A stretch of DNA of 64,000 nucleotides from Candidatus Desulfovibrio kirbyi (GTDB taxonomy: Bacteria > Desulfobacterota > Desulfovibrionia > Desulfovibrionales > Desulfovibrionaceae). Each line of letters begins with the position of its first letter. Position 1 is the stretch's first letter. Below are positions 56,048 through 64,000 of this stretch, piece by piece. A model generated the notes under the pieces. That model was not told where the DNA came from and did not search any database. It saw nothing but the letters and a program-made list of their open reading frames with translations. The stretch lies in the NCBI GenBank assembly GCA_013374015.1, contig BLLL01000003.1:62001-126000 (forward strand), read 5' to 3'. The translations under genes and the position numbers were made by a program.

Positions 56048-56332
56048 CTACTTCTTGCCGGCCTTGGCTTTTCTGTCTGCGGCATGACCATGAAATACAC
56101 GTGTAGGGGAAAACTCCCCAAGCTTATGCCCTACCATATTTTCTGTCACGAAAACCGGTACAAACTTTTTCCCGTTGTGCACGGCAAACGTCAAACCCAC
56201 CATTTCCGGCAGGATGGTCGAGCGACGCGACCACGTTTTCAGCACACGCCGATCACCGCCGGCAACGGCGGCATCCACTTTTTTTATCAAATGAGCGTCT
56301 ACAAACGGCCCTTTTTTCAATGATCTCGGCAT
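56048..56332 (-). CDS. rpsS: 30S ribosomal protein S19
   Basis: The 94 residues start [19 protein letters not shown] and contain [28 protein letters not shown], standard for S19. Confidence 0.97.
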   Translation of the reverse strand: MPRSLKKGPFVDAHLIKKVDAAVAGGDRRVLKTWSRRSTILPEMVGLTFAVHNGKKFVPVFVTENMVGHKLGEFSPTRVFHGHAADRKAKAGKK

Positions 56333-56341
56333 GCGCTACTC

Positions 56342-57172
56342 CTACTTCTGACCACGACGTTTTACTATCAGACGCGAGGAAACTTTCTTTTTGTCACGCG
56401 TTTTATAGCCCTTGGCAGGCATGCCCCACGGCGACACCGGATGACGCCCGCCGGAACTTCTGCCTTCACCGCCGCCCAGTGGATGATCTATGGGGTTCAT
56501 GGCCACGCCACGCACACAGGGGCGCCTGCCCAACCAGCGATTGCGCCCAGCCTTGCCAAGCGAAATATTTTCATGATGAATATTGCCCAATTGCCCTACT
56601 GTTGCCACACAACCGGCCAAAACTCTCCGCACTTCACCGGAGGGCAAACGCAAAAGCGCGTATTTGCCTTCCTTGGCAATCAACTGGGCATAGGTGCCCG
56701 CCGCCCGGCACAACTGCCCGCCCCTGCCGGGATTGAGCTCTATATTATGGATCACTGTTCCAACGGGAATACGCGACATTACCAGCGCATTGCCCGGCTT
56801 GATATCAGCACCTTCGCCGGCCAGCACCCTGTCCCCCTGCTTCAGGCCGACAGGAGCCAAAATATAGCGTTTTTCTCCATCTACATAGTACAACAGAGCG
56901 ATACGGGCTGTACGATTGGGATCGTACTCAATCTGCGCCACTCTTGCCTCAATACCCATTTTGTCGCGCCTGAAGTCGATACAGCGGTACAGACGCTTCA
57001 CTCCGCCGCCGCGCCGGCGGCTTGTAACACGCCCCGCATTGTTTCGTCCGGATTTTTTGGGCAACCCCTTAGTAAGGGACTTCTCGGGACACGCACGGGT
57101 AATTTCCTCAAAATCAGAAACCGTCTGGAAACGGCGGCCCGCGGAGGTCGGTTTCAACTTAACGACAGCCAT
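56342..57172 (-). CDS. rplB: 50S ribosomal protein L2
   Basis: L2 is needed for subunit joining and peptidyl transfer. The 276 residues have [22 protein letters not shown] and [31 protein letters not shown] with the conserved His loop. Confidence 0.98.
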   Translation of the reverse strand: MAVVKLKPTSAGRRFQTVSDFEEITRACPEKSLTKGLPKKSGRNNAGRVTSRRRGGGVKRLYRCIDFRRDKMGIEARVAQIEYDPNRTARIALLYYVDGEKRYILAPVGLKQGDRVLAGEGADIKPGNALVMSRIPVGTVIHNIELNPGRGGQLCRAAGTYAQLIAKEGKYALLRLPSGEVRRVLAGCVATVGQLGNIHHENISLGKAGRNRWLGRRPCVRGVAMNPIDHPLGGGEGRSSGGRHPVSPWGMPAKGYKTRDKKKVSSRLIVKRRGQK

Positions 57173-57174
57173 AG

Positions 57175-57465
57175 CTACGCTCCCTCAAAAAACTCAATTT
57201 TATCACCTTGTTGCAATGTCACGTACGCTTTCTTCCAACCGGGTTTTTTACCCACAACACGTCCCTGACGCTTACGGCGCAAAGGCACCCTTCGCACAAC
57301 ATTGACAGCCGTTACTTTTACGTCAAAGGCCTTTTCCACCGTCCGCCCAATTTCAAGTTTATTAGCGTCAGGGTGCACATAAAAAGCCACCTGCTGCGCG
57401 GTGTCCTTGAGCAGGGTCGTTTTTTCCGTCAGCAGAGGTTTTAGCAATACGTAGGCATTTTCCAT
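57175..57465 (-). CDS. rplW: 50S ribosomal protein L23
   Basis: L23 is the docking site for SRP and trigger factor at the tunnel exit. The 96 residues show [43 protein letters not shown] and [22 protein letters not shown]. Confidence 0.96.
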   Translation of the reverse strand: MENAYVLLKPLLTEKTTLLKDTAQQVAFYVHPDANKLEIGRTVEKAFDVKVTAVNVVRRVPLRRKRQGRVVGKKPGWKKAYVTLQQGDKIEFFEGA

Positions 57466-58098
57466 CTAGGCCCCCTTGCGGGCAAAGCGCGCGTGCAAAG
57501 TGTTCACGGTTGCTTCCAGCAACACAAGCTGCCTATGTCTGAGGATTTCCGTCACACTCAGGCGCTGCGGCGTTGTTGTGGAAAGCCCCGGAATATTACG
57601 CGCTGAACGCATCAAATCAGTATTATCTTCAGGGACAACAATCAAGGCTTTCGCAAGCCCGAGGGCATCGGCCACCCTGGCAAAATGCTTTGTTTTGGCC
57701 TCAGGCAAATCAATGACATTGACCACAAGCAAACCCTCGCTCGCAAGACGGCTGGAAAGCGCCATTCTCAGGGCAAGCGCCCGCACTTTGCTGTTCACCT
57801 TAAGAGAGTAGTCTCTGGGTGACGGGCCAAAAACAACAGCGCCGCCACGCCATATGGGCGAACGGTTGGAGCCGGAGCGGGCACGGCCTGTGCCCTTTTG
57901 CTTCCACGGCTTCGCGCCGCCGCCGGACACAAAGGCACGGGTCTTTGTGCTGTGCGTGCCAGCACGTTTTGCCGCCATCTGGGCGCGCACAACAAAATTC
58001 AGGATTTCAGGCCTTACCTCAACCTCAAAAATATCAGAAGCAAGCGTCACTTCGCCGCTTTCCCGCTTTTGCTGATCGTATACTTTTACTACAGGCAT
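57466..58098 (-). CDS. rplD: 50S ribosomal protein L4
   Basis: L4 binds domain I of 23S rRNA and can autoregulate S10 operons in enterics. The 210 residues contain the tunnel loop GGAKPWKQKGTGRARSGSNRSPIWRGGAVVFGP and end close to the rplW start. Confidence 0.97.
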   Translation of the reverse strand: MPVVKVYDQQKRESGEVTLASDIFEVEVRPEILNFVVRAQMAAKRAGTHSTKTRAFVSGGGAKPWKQKGTGRARSGSNRSPIWRGGAVVFGPSPRDYSLKVNSKVRALALRMALSSRLASEGLLVVNVIDLPEAKTKHFARVADALGLAKALIVVPEDNTDLMRSARNIPGLSTTTPQRLSVTEILRHRQLVLLEATVNTLHARFARKGA

Positions 58099-58108
58099 CT
58101 TGCTTTCC

Positions 58109-58738
58109 CTACTGCTTGCGAATCAACACAAGGCCGTTTTTGGGTCCCGGCACAGAGCCTTTGACCAATATGACATTATCCGCCGGACGAACACCAACAA
58201 TCAAAAGCCCCATTTCCGTCACGGTTTCATTGCCCCAATGTCCGGCCATTTTTCTTCCTTTGAACACATGACCGGGCAAGGTATTGTTGCCGATAGAACC
58301 GTTATTCCGGTGCACTTTTTCACAACCGTGCGAATCCTTGGATCCGGCAAAATTCCAGCGGCGCATCCGCCCCTGATATCCCTTGCCGATGCTCGCGCCG
58401 GTCACCTTCACAACCTCGCCGGCGGCAAACATCTCCACAGTGAAATTTTGCCCGGGCTGATATTCAGGCGCTCCGGCAAGACGAATCTCCCGCAAATGAC
58501 GAAAAAAGCCCGTACCGGCCTTGGCAAAATGACCCCGCATCGGCTTGGAAACATGTTTTTCCCTGGCCGGCGTCAATCCTATTTGCACAGCGTTATAGCC
58601 GTCTTTTTCATTGGTTTTGATCTGTGTCACCGGGCAGGGGCCTGCCTCAATAACCGTCACGGGCACAACCACGCCGTTATCGGCAAATATGCGGGTCATA
58701 CCGAGCTTGCGACCCAAAATTCCCATTTTCTCAGCCAT
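58109..58738 (-). CDS. rplC: 50S ribosomal protein L3
   Basis: L3 nucleates 50S assembly. The 209 residues contain [31 protein letters not shown] and [27 protein letters not shown], with the conserved Gln-Gly loop. Confidence 0.97.
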   Translation of the reverse strand: MAEKMGILGRKLGMTRIFADNGVVVPVTVIEAGPCPVTQIKTNEKDGYNAVQIGLTPAREKHVSKPMRGHFAKAGTGFFRHLREIRLAGAPEYQPGQNFTVEMFAAGEVVKVTGASIGKGYQGRMRRWNFAGSKDSHGCEKVHRNNGSIGNNTLPGHVFKGRKMAGHWGNETVTEMGLLIVGVRPADNVILVKGSVPGPKNGLVLIRKQ

Positions 58739-58752
58739 GGCAACCTCTTGCT

Positions 58753-59070
58753 CTAAAGCTTGATTTCAACGTCAACACCGGCGGGCAAGGAAAGTTTGCC
58801 CAAAGCGTCAACAGTTTGTTGCGTTGGCTCCAGAATATCCATAAGGCGTTTGTGAATACGCATTTCAAACTGCTCACGGGATTTTTTGTCCACATGCACG
58901 GACCGCTGAACGGTGTACTTATGAATATTTGTCGGCAAAGGGATGGGCCCGGCAATCCCGGCGCCGGTATTGCGCGCCGTATCCACAATCTCCGCGACAG
59001 CCTTGTCCAGAGTGCGGAAATCATAAGCTCTGAGCTTGATCCGTATGCGATCGCTGCTAACTGTAGTCAT
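58753..59070 (-). CDS. rpsJ: 30S ribosomal protein S10
   Basis: S10 also works with NusB in antitermination. The ATG at 59070 ([19 protein letters not shown]) has GGAG upstream and gives 105 residues. It contains [31 protein letters not shown]. It is first in this operon; in many relatives rpsL-rpsG-fusA precede it, but here ftsY does. Confidence 0.96.
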   Translation of the reverse strand: MTTVSSDRIRIKLRAYDFRTLDKAVAEIVDTARNTGAGIAGPIPLPTNIHKYTVQRSVHVDKKSREQFEMRIHKRLMDILEPTQQTVDALGKLSLPAGVDVEIKL

Positions 59071-59184
59071 ATCCGCTCCGTTTACAAAAATACCCGTCCA
59101 AGCAGTGCAAAAGACCGACGACACAACACCAGTGCCGGCACTATTGCGCAAGCCATAACCGCAAAATTCATTGGGGCAAAGGGG

Positions 59185-59213
59185 TATTTAATCAAAACCA
59201 GAAGTGGCGTCAA
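59185..59213 (-). promoter_or_regulatory. Promoter for the S10-spc-alpha operon
   Basis: On the minus strand TTGACG (59208-59213) and TAAATA (59185-59190) are separated by 17 bases, about 115 bases upstream of rpsJ, in the gap after ftsY. The leader is long enough for an L4-type control element, but I see no clear hairpin. Confidence 0.55.
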
Positions 59214-59246
59214 GTGTTTTCGCAAAAGTTTGTTGTCCCGCTCATA

Positions 59247-60557
59247 CTATTTTTCCCCGTTGTCTTCATGTAACAGCGCCCTGGCGTACTCCGCCCCATT
59301 GAATGGACGCAGGTCTTCAAGTTTTTCGCCAAGACCGACAAAAGTGATGGGCAAGCGGCAGTGCAGCGCCACGGCAACGGCTACCCCACCCTTTGCCGTG
59401 CCGTCCAGTTTTGTCAATATCACCTCACCAACACCGACAGCATCCTTGAAAAGTTTGGCCTGCGAAAGCGCGTTCTGTCCATTGGTGGCGTCAATAAGCA
59501 GCACAACGCGGTGCGGTGCCCCGGGATGTCTTTTGCCAAGCACCTGACGGATTTTTGCCAATTCATCCATCAGGTTTACTTTTGTCTGCAAGCGTCCGGC
59601 GGTATCCACCAGCAGCATGTCCACCGATTCCCGCAAAGCGCGTTCAATGGCCTCATACGCCACGGCGGCAGGGTCCGCTCCTGCCTCACGCGCGTGAAAC
59701 AGCGCGCCCACGCGCCGCGCCCAGACATTCATCTGTTCGATAGCCGCTGCGCGGAACGTGTCCGCAGCAGCTATCATCACCTTTTTCCCCTGCATTCGCG
59801 CCCGGTGCGCCAGTTTGGCAATGGTCGTCGTCTTGCCGGCGCCGTTCACGCCGACAAGCAGCAACACTTCAGGCGGGTTAACGGCCGTGATCGCGCGGGA
59901 CACGGAAAAAATTTCTTCCATTTCCGCAAGTAACAGGGCGCGCACGCCGTCAACCTGCGTGACCTTTGCCTGACGGGCGCGCTCTTTCAGACGTTCGACA
60001 AGTTCGAGCGACGTTTCCCAGCCCATATCAGCCGTGATAAAAAGCTCTTCCAGACGATCCCAAAATTGTTTGTCAAGCTCTCCGTGCGCGACAAACAGCA
60101 TATTCAGACTGCGCGCAAAGCCCTCCCGTGTACGGGCGAGACCTTCGCTTATTTTCAAAAAAAGCCGGTCGCGTTCGTCCTCTTCATCCTCAAGATCTAG
60201 GGCAAGCGCCAGGCGATACTGCAATTCCGAACGGAATTCGTCCACACGCGAATAGTCCATGCGCGTCAGCCAGTCCATAAAATCCCGCGTAAAGGCATGC
60301 GCTTCATTTTCCGGCATCTCCAGCGAGCGCAAAAGAAGCAGAATCCTTTCCCTGAGCAGGTCTCCAGCCGTTTCCACGCCCTCCAGAACAATGCCAAGCC
60401 AGACGGAAAGCCTTGCTTCCGCTCCGCGCAGGCGGACAAGCAGCGCTTCCCCGTCAACAGGAGAATCCGCTGCCATGGCGGAAAAATCGCCTTCCATGCC
60501 TTCGGATTCCGCGCCCGAAGCGCCGAACAATTTTTTTACGGCAGAAAAAAATCCCAT
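59247..60557 (-). CDS. ftsY: Signal recognition particle receptor FtsY
   Basis: FtsY is the SRP receptor GTPase at the membrane. From the ATG at 60557 (MGFFSAVKKLFGASG, AAGGA upstream, 436 residues) it has an acidic A domain, the N domain, then the G domain: GVNGAGKTTTIAKLAH, DTFRAAAIEQMNVWA, DTAGRLQTKVNLMDEL and TKLDGTAKGGVAVAV. An ATG nine codons earlier is within the queF tail. It is co-directional with queF and the S10 operon. Confidence 0.96.
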   Translation of the reverse strand: MGFFSAVKKLFGASGAESEGMEGDFSAMAADSPVDGEALLVRLRGAEARLSVWLGIVLEGVETAGDLLRERILLLLRSLEMPENEAHAFTRDFMDWLTRMDYSRVDEFRSELQYRLALALDLEDEEDERDRLFLKISEGLARTREGFARSLNMLFVAHGELDKQFWDRLEELFITADMGWETSLELVERLKERARQAKVTQVDGVRALLLAEMEEIFSVSRAITAVNPPEVLLLVGVNGAGKTTTIAKLAHRARMQGKKVMIAAADTFRAAAIEQMNVWARRVGALFHAREAGADPAAVAYEAIERALRESVDMLLVDTAGRLQTKVNLMDELAKIRQVLGKRHPGAPHRVVLLIDATNGQNALSQAKLFKDAVGVGEVILTKLDGTAKGGVAVAVALHCRLPITFVGLGEKLEDLRPFNGAEYARALLHEDNGEK

Positions 60558-60574
60558 CCGGCATCCTTCATGTT

Positions 60575-61072
60575 TCAACGACAACGCGGGTCAGGCTCCG
60601 CCTTCCAGGCCAGAACAGCCTTACGCACAAGCACATCCCGTTTTTTCGGCAATATCTTGAATTCTTCCGTAAAAACATGGATACGTGTGCCGCCGCGCGG
60701 CGCGAACAGCCCCTTGACACGGCACCAGCACGGCTCAAGCGCGCGCGTCAAATCCTCAAGCGCTGTATTCACAATTGTTTCCATAAAGGACTGGTGGCTG
60801 CGAAAGGCAAACATATACAGCTTGAAACTTTTTGATTCCACACAACACGCGTCAGGAATATATTCCACAACAATAACACCGGTATCGGGCTGCCCCGTCA
60901 CCGGACAAAGCGACGTGAATTCAGGAAAAGAAATAGTTATGACATAAGGTCTGTTCGGGTAACTGTTGGGAAAGGACTCCAACAGATGGACACCCGGCCC
61001 GTCAACAGAGGGAAGCCGTCCCGCGCCAAGAAGGCGCAAATCCTGTGTCTGATCCCGACTGCGGGTTGTCAT
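60575..61072 (-). CDS. queF: NADPH-dependent preQ0 reductase QueF
   Basis: QueF reduces 7-cyano-7-deazaguanine to preQ1 in queuosine synthesis. The 165 residues have the catalytic FPEFTSLCPVTGQPD (Cys of the thioimide) and ESKSFKLYMFAFRSHQSFMETIVN. It is the short unimodular class. GGAG sits 8 bases before the ATG. It is divergent from the MogA-like gene. Confidence 0.94.
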   Translation of the reverse strand: MTTRSRDQTQDLRLLGAGRLPSVDGPGVHLLESFPNSYPNRPYVITISFPEFTSLCPVTGQPDTGVIVVEYIPDACCVESKSFKLYMFAFRSHQSFMETIVNTALEDLTRALEPCWCRVKGLFAPRGGTRIHVFTEEFKILPKKRDVLVRKAVLAWKAEPDPRCR

Positions 61073-61124
61073 TATGCTATCTCCTGCGCTGTCATCTATG
61101 GCGCTGAATCAGCTGCTCAATACC

Positions 61125-61153
61125 TTGTAACGCATTGCGCAAAGAGCTACAAT
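61125..61153 (+). promoter_or_regulatory. Candidate promoter for the MogA-like gene
   Basis: TTGTAA (61125-61130), 17-base spacer, TACAAT (61148-61153), about 24 bases before the ATG at 61177. The -10 is strong. Confidence 0.5.
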
Positions 61154-61176
61154 AACAAAAACCGAACGGAGTCGCC

Positions 61177-61974
61177 ATGCCCCTGACACTTTACCTGTCC
61201 CCTTGCGCCGCCGGAGACCGCCTGCCCCTCATCACGGGCACAGCGCCTGTAAAAACGGTGCACAGCGCCACGCCGGAGACCGCCAGTCGCTTCAACACGC
61301 TGTCTGTCGGCACAACCCTGCACGGCAAAAACGATGACGCCCCCATGCTTAAAATGACAGGATGGGCATGGCTGCCGGACAGCGTAGGCGCACACGCCGT
61401 CCGCCGCCCCCTGCTCACAGCGCTTTGCGACATCACGCCCCGAACGGCGGGCACGGCGCTCACCCTGGAAACCCAAAAAACAGGGCACTCGCTGGCATGG
61501 ATAACACTTTCGGACAAAGGCGCTCTTGGCCTGCGTGAAGACAGAAGCGGTCCGGCCATTGCCGAACGCATGGACAGAACCTTGCCGCTCTGCCACAGCC
61601 AAGGTTATCTTTTGCCCGATGACGCGCGCATGCTGCGCGCCCTGCTGACGGATCTTGCCCTGAATCAGGGCTACGACGTTATCTGCACCACGGGCGGCAC
61701 CGGTCTTTCGCCCCGCGACATCACGCCGCAAGTGACAGCATCCCTGCTGGATATGTCTCTACCCGGCTTCACCCAGGCCATGCTGGCCGCAAGCCTTGCG
61801 GCAACGCCGCATGCTGCCGTTTCCCGCGCGGCAGCCGGTGTGCTGGGAAACGCCATCATCATAAACCTGCCCGGCAGCCGCAAGGCTGTGCTGGAAAATC
61901 TCGCCGCCGTGCTACCGGCGCTGCCCCACGCGCTGGAAAAACTGCACGGCGACCCGACCGATTGCGGAGGTTAG
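61177..61974 (+). CDS. Molybdopterin adenylyltransferase (MogA/MoaB-like) with N-terminal extension
   Basis: The enzyme adenylylates molybdopterin before molybdate insertion. The C-terminal part (about 107-255) has the MogA fold: AWITLSDKGALGLREDRSGPAI, VICTTGGTGLSPRDITPQVT and IINLPGSRKAVLENL. The first 105 residues are an extra domain (WAWLPDSVGAHAVRRPLLTALCDI) of unknown role. GGAGTCGCC precedes the ATG. It is followed closely by the UbiA-family gene. Confidence 0.85.
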   Translation: MPLTLYLSPCAAGDRLPLITGTAPVKTVHSATPETASRFNTLSVGTTLHGKNDDAPMLKMTGWAWLPDSVGAHAVRRPLLTALCDITPRTAGTALTLETQKTGHSLAWITLSDKGALGLREDRSGPAIAERMDRTLPLCHSQGYLLPDDARMLRALLTDLALNQGYDVICTTGGTGLSPRDITPQVTASLLDMSLPGFTQAMLAASLAATPHAAVSRAAAGVLGNAIIINLPGSRKAVLENLAAVLPALPHALEKLHGDPTDCGG

Positions 61975-61981
61975 CCGGCTG

Positions 61982-62845
61982 ATGCGCACGCCCTTTGGTC
62001 ACTTTGCCGACATTTGCCGCATGGTCAAAATCGAACACTCCGTCTTTGCCCTGCCCTACGCCTGGGCAGGGGCGGTATTGGCGGCGCGCGGCATCCCCCC
62101 CATACGCCCCCTGATTTTTCTGACCATTGCCATGGTGGCCGCGCGCTCCTTTGCGATGGCGTTCAATCGCCTTGTGGATCTGCCCTTTGACCGCGCAAAT
62201 CCACGCACCAGCGCCCGCCCTCTTGTTACGGGCGCAATCAGCGTACGGGAAACATGGGCTTTTTGCACCGTCATGGCGCTTGTATTCATTGGCGCTTGCG
62301 CCGTCCTCAACGGTCTGTGCCTTCTGCTTGCCGTACCGGCTCTGTTCTTTTCCGCCGCCTACAGTTTTCTGAAACGCTTCACCCCGCTCTGCCATTTCTG
62401 GCTTGGCGCCACACTTGGCCTTGCGCCACTGGCAGGATGGATAAGCGTCACCCCGGACAGCATTACGCCGGCGCCCTTCTTACTTTTTTTTGCCGTCACA
62501 TTCTGGGTGGCCGCCTTTGACGTGTACTACGCCTTTCAGGATATAAATTTTGATCGGCAACACAACTTGTATTCGCTTCCCTCTGTCCACGGAGCGCGCA
62601 CAGCCCTTGCGCTGGCCACTTTTTCTCACGCGATGACAATAATTTTTCTCGTGTTCACAGGCTTCGCTGCTCAGTTGTCGTGGCCGTGGTACTGCATCTG
62701 CCTAGGCACGGCCGCCCTCCTGCTGTTTGAGCATACTCTTATGAAAAATAAAGAGTTACGACATATCAATACGGCCTTTTTTACGCTGAATGGCATTATT
62801 TCACCAGTGGCGCTGCTCGGCGTTGTTCTGGGAATATATATCTAA
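61982..62845 (+). CDS. UbiA-family prenyltransferase (likely menaquinone pathway, MqnP/UbiA-like)
   Basis: This integral membrane enzyme prenylates an aromatic quinone precursor. The 287 residues have several hydrophobic helices and the two Asp-rich motifs: FNRLVDLPFDRANPRTSARPL (first, NxxxD) and DVYYAFQDINFDRQHNLYSLP (second). In relatives without ubiquinone it is expected to serve menaquinone made by the futalosine route, an inference. It begins 7 bases after the MogA-like gene. Confidence 0.88.
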   Translation: MRTPFGHFADICRMVKIEHSVFALPYAWAGAVLAARGIPPIRPLIFLTIAMVAARSFAMAFNRLVDLPFDRANPRTSARPLVTGAISVRETWAFCTVMALVFIGACAVLNGLCLLLAVPALFFSAAYSFLKRFTPLCHFWLGATLGLAPLAGWISVTPDSITPAPFLLFFAVTFWVAAFDVYYAFQDINFDRQHNLYSLPSVHGARTALALATFSHAMTIIFLVFTGFAAQLSWPWYCICLGTAALLLFEHTLMKNKELRHINTAFFTLNGIISPVALLGVVLGIYI

Positions 62846-62859
62846 AAAAGCGCAGCCGC

Positions 62860-63159
62860 ATGCAAAAGCCAACCGACATCAATATTCTGCCGCCAAGCCG
62901 TTCCGCAAAAAAACGACATAGCCTCGTTCTGCAAAAAGCCGGCGAAAAACTAGCGCGCCTTACGCCGGCGCAAATCCAACAACTTGACGCGCCTGCAGAA
63001 CTCAAGGAAGCTCTCATTCAGTACGCCGCCCTGCGCAGCCATGAGGCAAAACGCCGCCATTTACAGTATATTGGCCGCCTGATGCGGGAATTGCCCTGTG
63101 AAGCGAACGGACTACCGGCGGACTACCCCTTGACGACAAGGCAGCCGATAGGATATTAG
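62860..63159 (+). CDS. Short DarP/DUF615-family protein
   Basis: DarP (YjgA) assists 50S assembly. The 99 residues match the N-terminal half: PPSRSAKKRHSLVLQKAGEKLARLTPAQIQQLD, EALIQYAALRSHEAKRRHLQYIGRLMRE. After that it ends, whereas full proteins run to about 170-180 residues, so it is either a short version or truncated at the C-terminus. It lies 20 bases before tRNA-Thr. Confidence 0.75.
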   Translation: MQKPTDINILPPSRSAKKRHSLVLQKAGEKLARLTPAQIQQLDAPAELKEALIQYAALRSHEAKRRHLQYIGRLMRELPCEANGLPADYPLTTRQPIGY

Positions 63160-63178
63160 CGCTGCTACGTTGCTATAT

Positions 63179-63254
63179 GCCCTTGTAGCTCAGTCGGCAG
63201 AGTGCATCCTTGGTAAGGATGAGGTCACCAGTTCAATCCTGGTCAAGGGCTCCA
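63179..63254 (+). tRNA. tRNA-Thr (GGT)
   Basis: Acceptor stem GCCCTTG/CAAGGGC, D arm GCTC-AGTCGGCA-GAGT, anticodon stem CATCC/GGATG with loop TTGGTAA giving anticodon GGT, T arm ACCAG-TTCAATC-CTGGT and encoded CCA; 76 bases. Confidence 0.96.
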
Positions 63255-63366
63255 AGAATATCAAGTCGAACATATCCAGCGTAAAATAGCCCCCCTTGGG
63301 GCACCAAATTTCAGGATTGTGCCTGACATTGCGAATACAGGCAAGATAAACAGGGCTTGTAAAAAT

Positions 63367-63405
63367 ACAAATCCCGCAAAATTTTTCAGACGTTGCGGGA
63401 CTTGT
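63367..63405. terminator. Inverted repeat between convergent tRNAs, possible terminator
   Basis: ACAAATCCCGCAA and TTGCGGGACTTGT form a 13-bp stem with one mismatch and a 13-base loop. It lies about 110 bases after tRNA-Thr and 14 bases before the 3' end of the oppositely read tRNA-Asp, so it could stop transcription from either side. No long T run follows. Confidence 0.4.
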
Positions 63406-63418
63406 GTGGATTTACTTT

Positions 63419-63495
<77 letters not shown>

Positions 63496-63621
63496 GTATT
63501 GAGAGGCTTATACTGTACTCTGAAACGCATGTCAACAGGCAATTGCATATACCAGAACCGTGATCAGAACAAAAGGGAAATTGAATACATTTCTTAGTTA
63601 CCTGAAATTATCCGGTTTCAC

Positions 63622-64000
63622 TTACCACGCGCTGCCCGTCTGTCTGCCTGTAAGACTATGCCTGCCCACCTTTGTTATCTCCACAGGCACCATACGCCCG
63701 GTATGGTCACGCCCGGAAGGCAATCCCACATGCACAAGCGCCCCGTAAGGGTCGCGCCCCTGCCAGAGAACCTCTGTCCTCTCCCCCACCTTTTCCTCAT
63801 TATGGCAAGGTTGTCTTGGACTGCGCGTTTCAATAAGCAGGCTTGTCTGTTGCAGCAACCGCGCTTCAAGCCAACGCCCGCTCAGGGATTCCTGCAATGC
63901 CTGCAAGCGCAAAAGACGCTCCTGTTTGCGCTCCGGCGCAATTTTGTCCGCAAAAAGCGCTGCCCGCGTACCGGGCCTGTCTGAATAACAAAAAGAGAAT
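63622..64000 (-). CDS. miaB: MiaB, tRNA methylthiotransferase (3' part, truncated by window edge)
   Basis: MiaB adds the 2-methylthio group to N6-isopentenyladenosine at position 37 of tRNAs. Only the C-terminal 125 residues are in the window: the end of the radical-SAM domain (FCYSDRPGTRAA, then RLLRLQALQESL) and the TRAM domain (RTEVLWQGRDPYGALVHVGLP, GRMVPVEITKVGRHSLTG). The frame stays open to the last base. The N-terminal iron-sulfur domains are outside the window. Confidence 0.85.
   Translation of the reverse strand, partial: FSFCYSDRPGTRAALFADKIAPERKQERLLRLQALQESLSGRWLEARLLQQTSLLIETRSPRQPCHNEEKVGERTEVLWQGRDPYGALVHVGLPSGRDHTGRMVPVEITKVGRHSLTGRQTGSAW

Noticed and set aside
63286..63302. 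Terminator GCCCC-CCTT-GGGGC after tRNA-Thr
   Set aside because: The stem is only five pairs and no T run follows.

Overview
The window looks like a chromosome segment from a sulfate-reducing deltaproteobacterium of the Desulfovibrionaceae. This rests on gene order (rpmF-plsX-fabH-fabG-acpP-fabF-glyA-dCMP deaminase-ribD-ribE-ribH-nusB) and on the S10-spc-alpha ribosomal operon with zinc-type S4, S14, L24, L32 and L36. No 16S rRNA is present, so the assignment is an inference. Base composition is moderate in most of the window and clearly AT-rich inside the restriction/defence island.

Layout. 1-10.7 kb: a gene tail, aroQ, rpsA, a CNNM/CorC-type membrane protein, then pfkA with an AddA-like helicase and an AddB-like nuclease in one minus-strand run. 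10.8-19.1 kb: tRNA-Pro(GGG), an RsuA/RluB pseudouridine synthase, pgm, an HtrA protease, tatD and an HD-domain phosphohydrolase, mixed with three damaged genes: a DUF4143 ATPase that lost its Walker B region, an S1-domain relic with an extra base, and argB with a lost base. The HD gene starts inside a perfect 11 x 11-bp tandem repeat that forms a ladder of ATGA-overlapping mini-ORFs. 19.1-22 kb: a divergent HxlR regulator and CopA copper ATPase.

22.2-32.5 kb: a defence-type island read left to right: a UvrD-like helicase fused to a PD-(D/E)XK nuclease, a small protein with a GNNN motif and a Gly-rich hydrophobic tail, a tiny Cys-containing ORF, a GHKL ATPase fused to a probable nuclease, and a type III-like Mod/Res pair. 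The core Mod-Res is a restriction-modification system. The combination with the other genes is not one I can name and is the best candidate here for an undescribed system.

32.7-42 kb: an operon for L32, fatty acid and phospholipid synthesis, serine/glycine, dCMP deamination, riboflavin and NusB. ribBA, usually between ribE and ribH in relatives, is missing. 42-44.7 kb: two GT4 glycosyltransferases on the minus strand. 44.7-59.2 kb: the complete S10-spc-alpha operon on the minus strand (rpsJ to rplQ) with a good promoter upstream of rpsJ. 59.2-64 kb: ftsY and queF (minus), a MogA-like protein, a UbiA-family prenyltransferase and a short DarP-like protein (plus), tRNA-Thr(GGT), tRNA-Asp(GTC), and the 3' part of miaB. 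The str genes (rpsL, rpsG, fusA) are not next to rpsJ.

Several broken genes within about 7.5 kb suggest some gene decay, as in host-associated lineages, although single-base lesions could also be sequencing errors.
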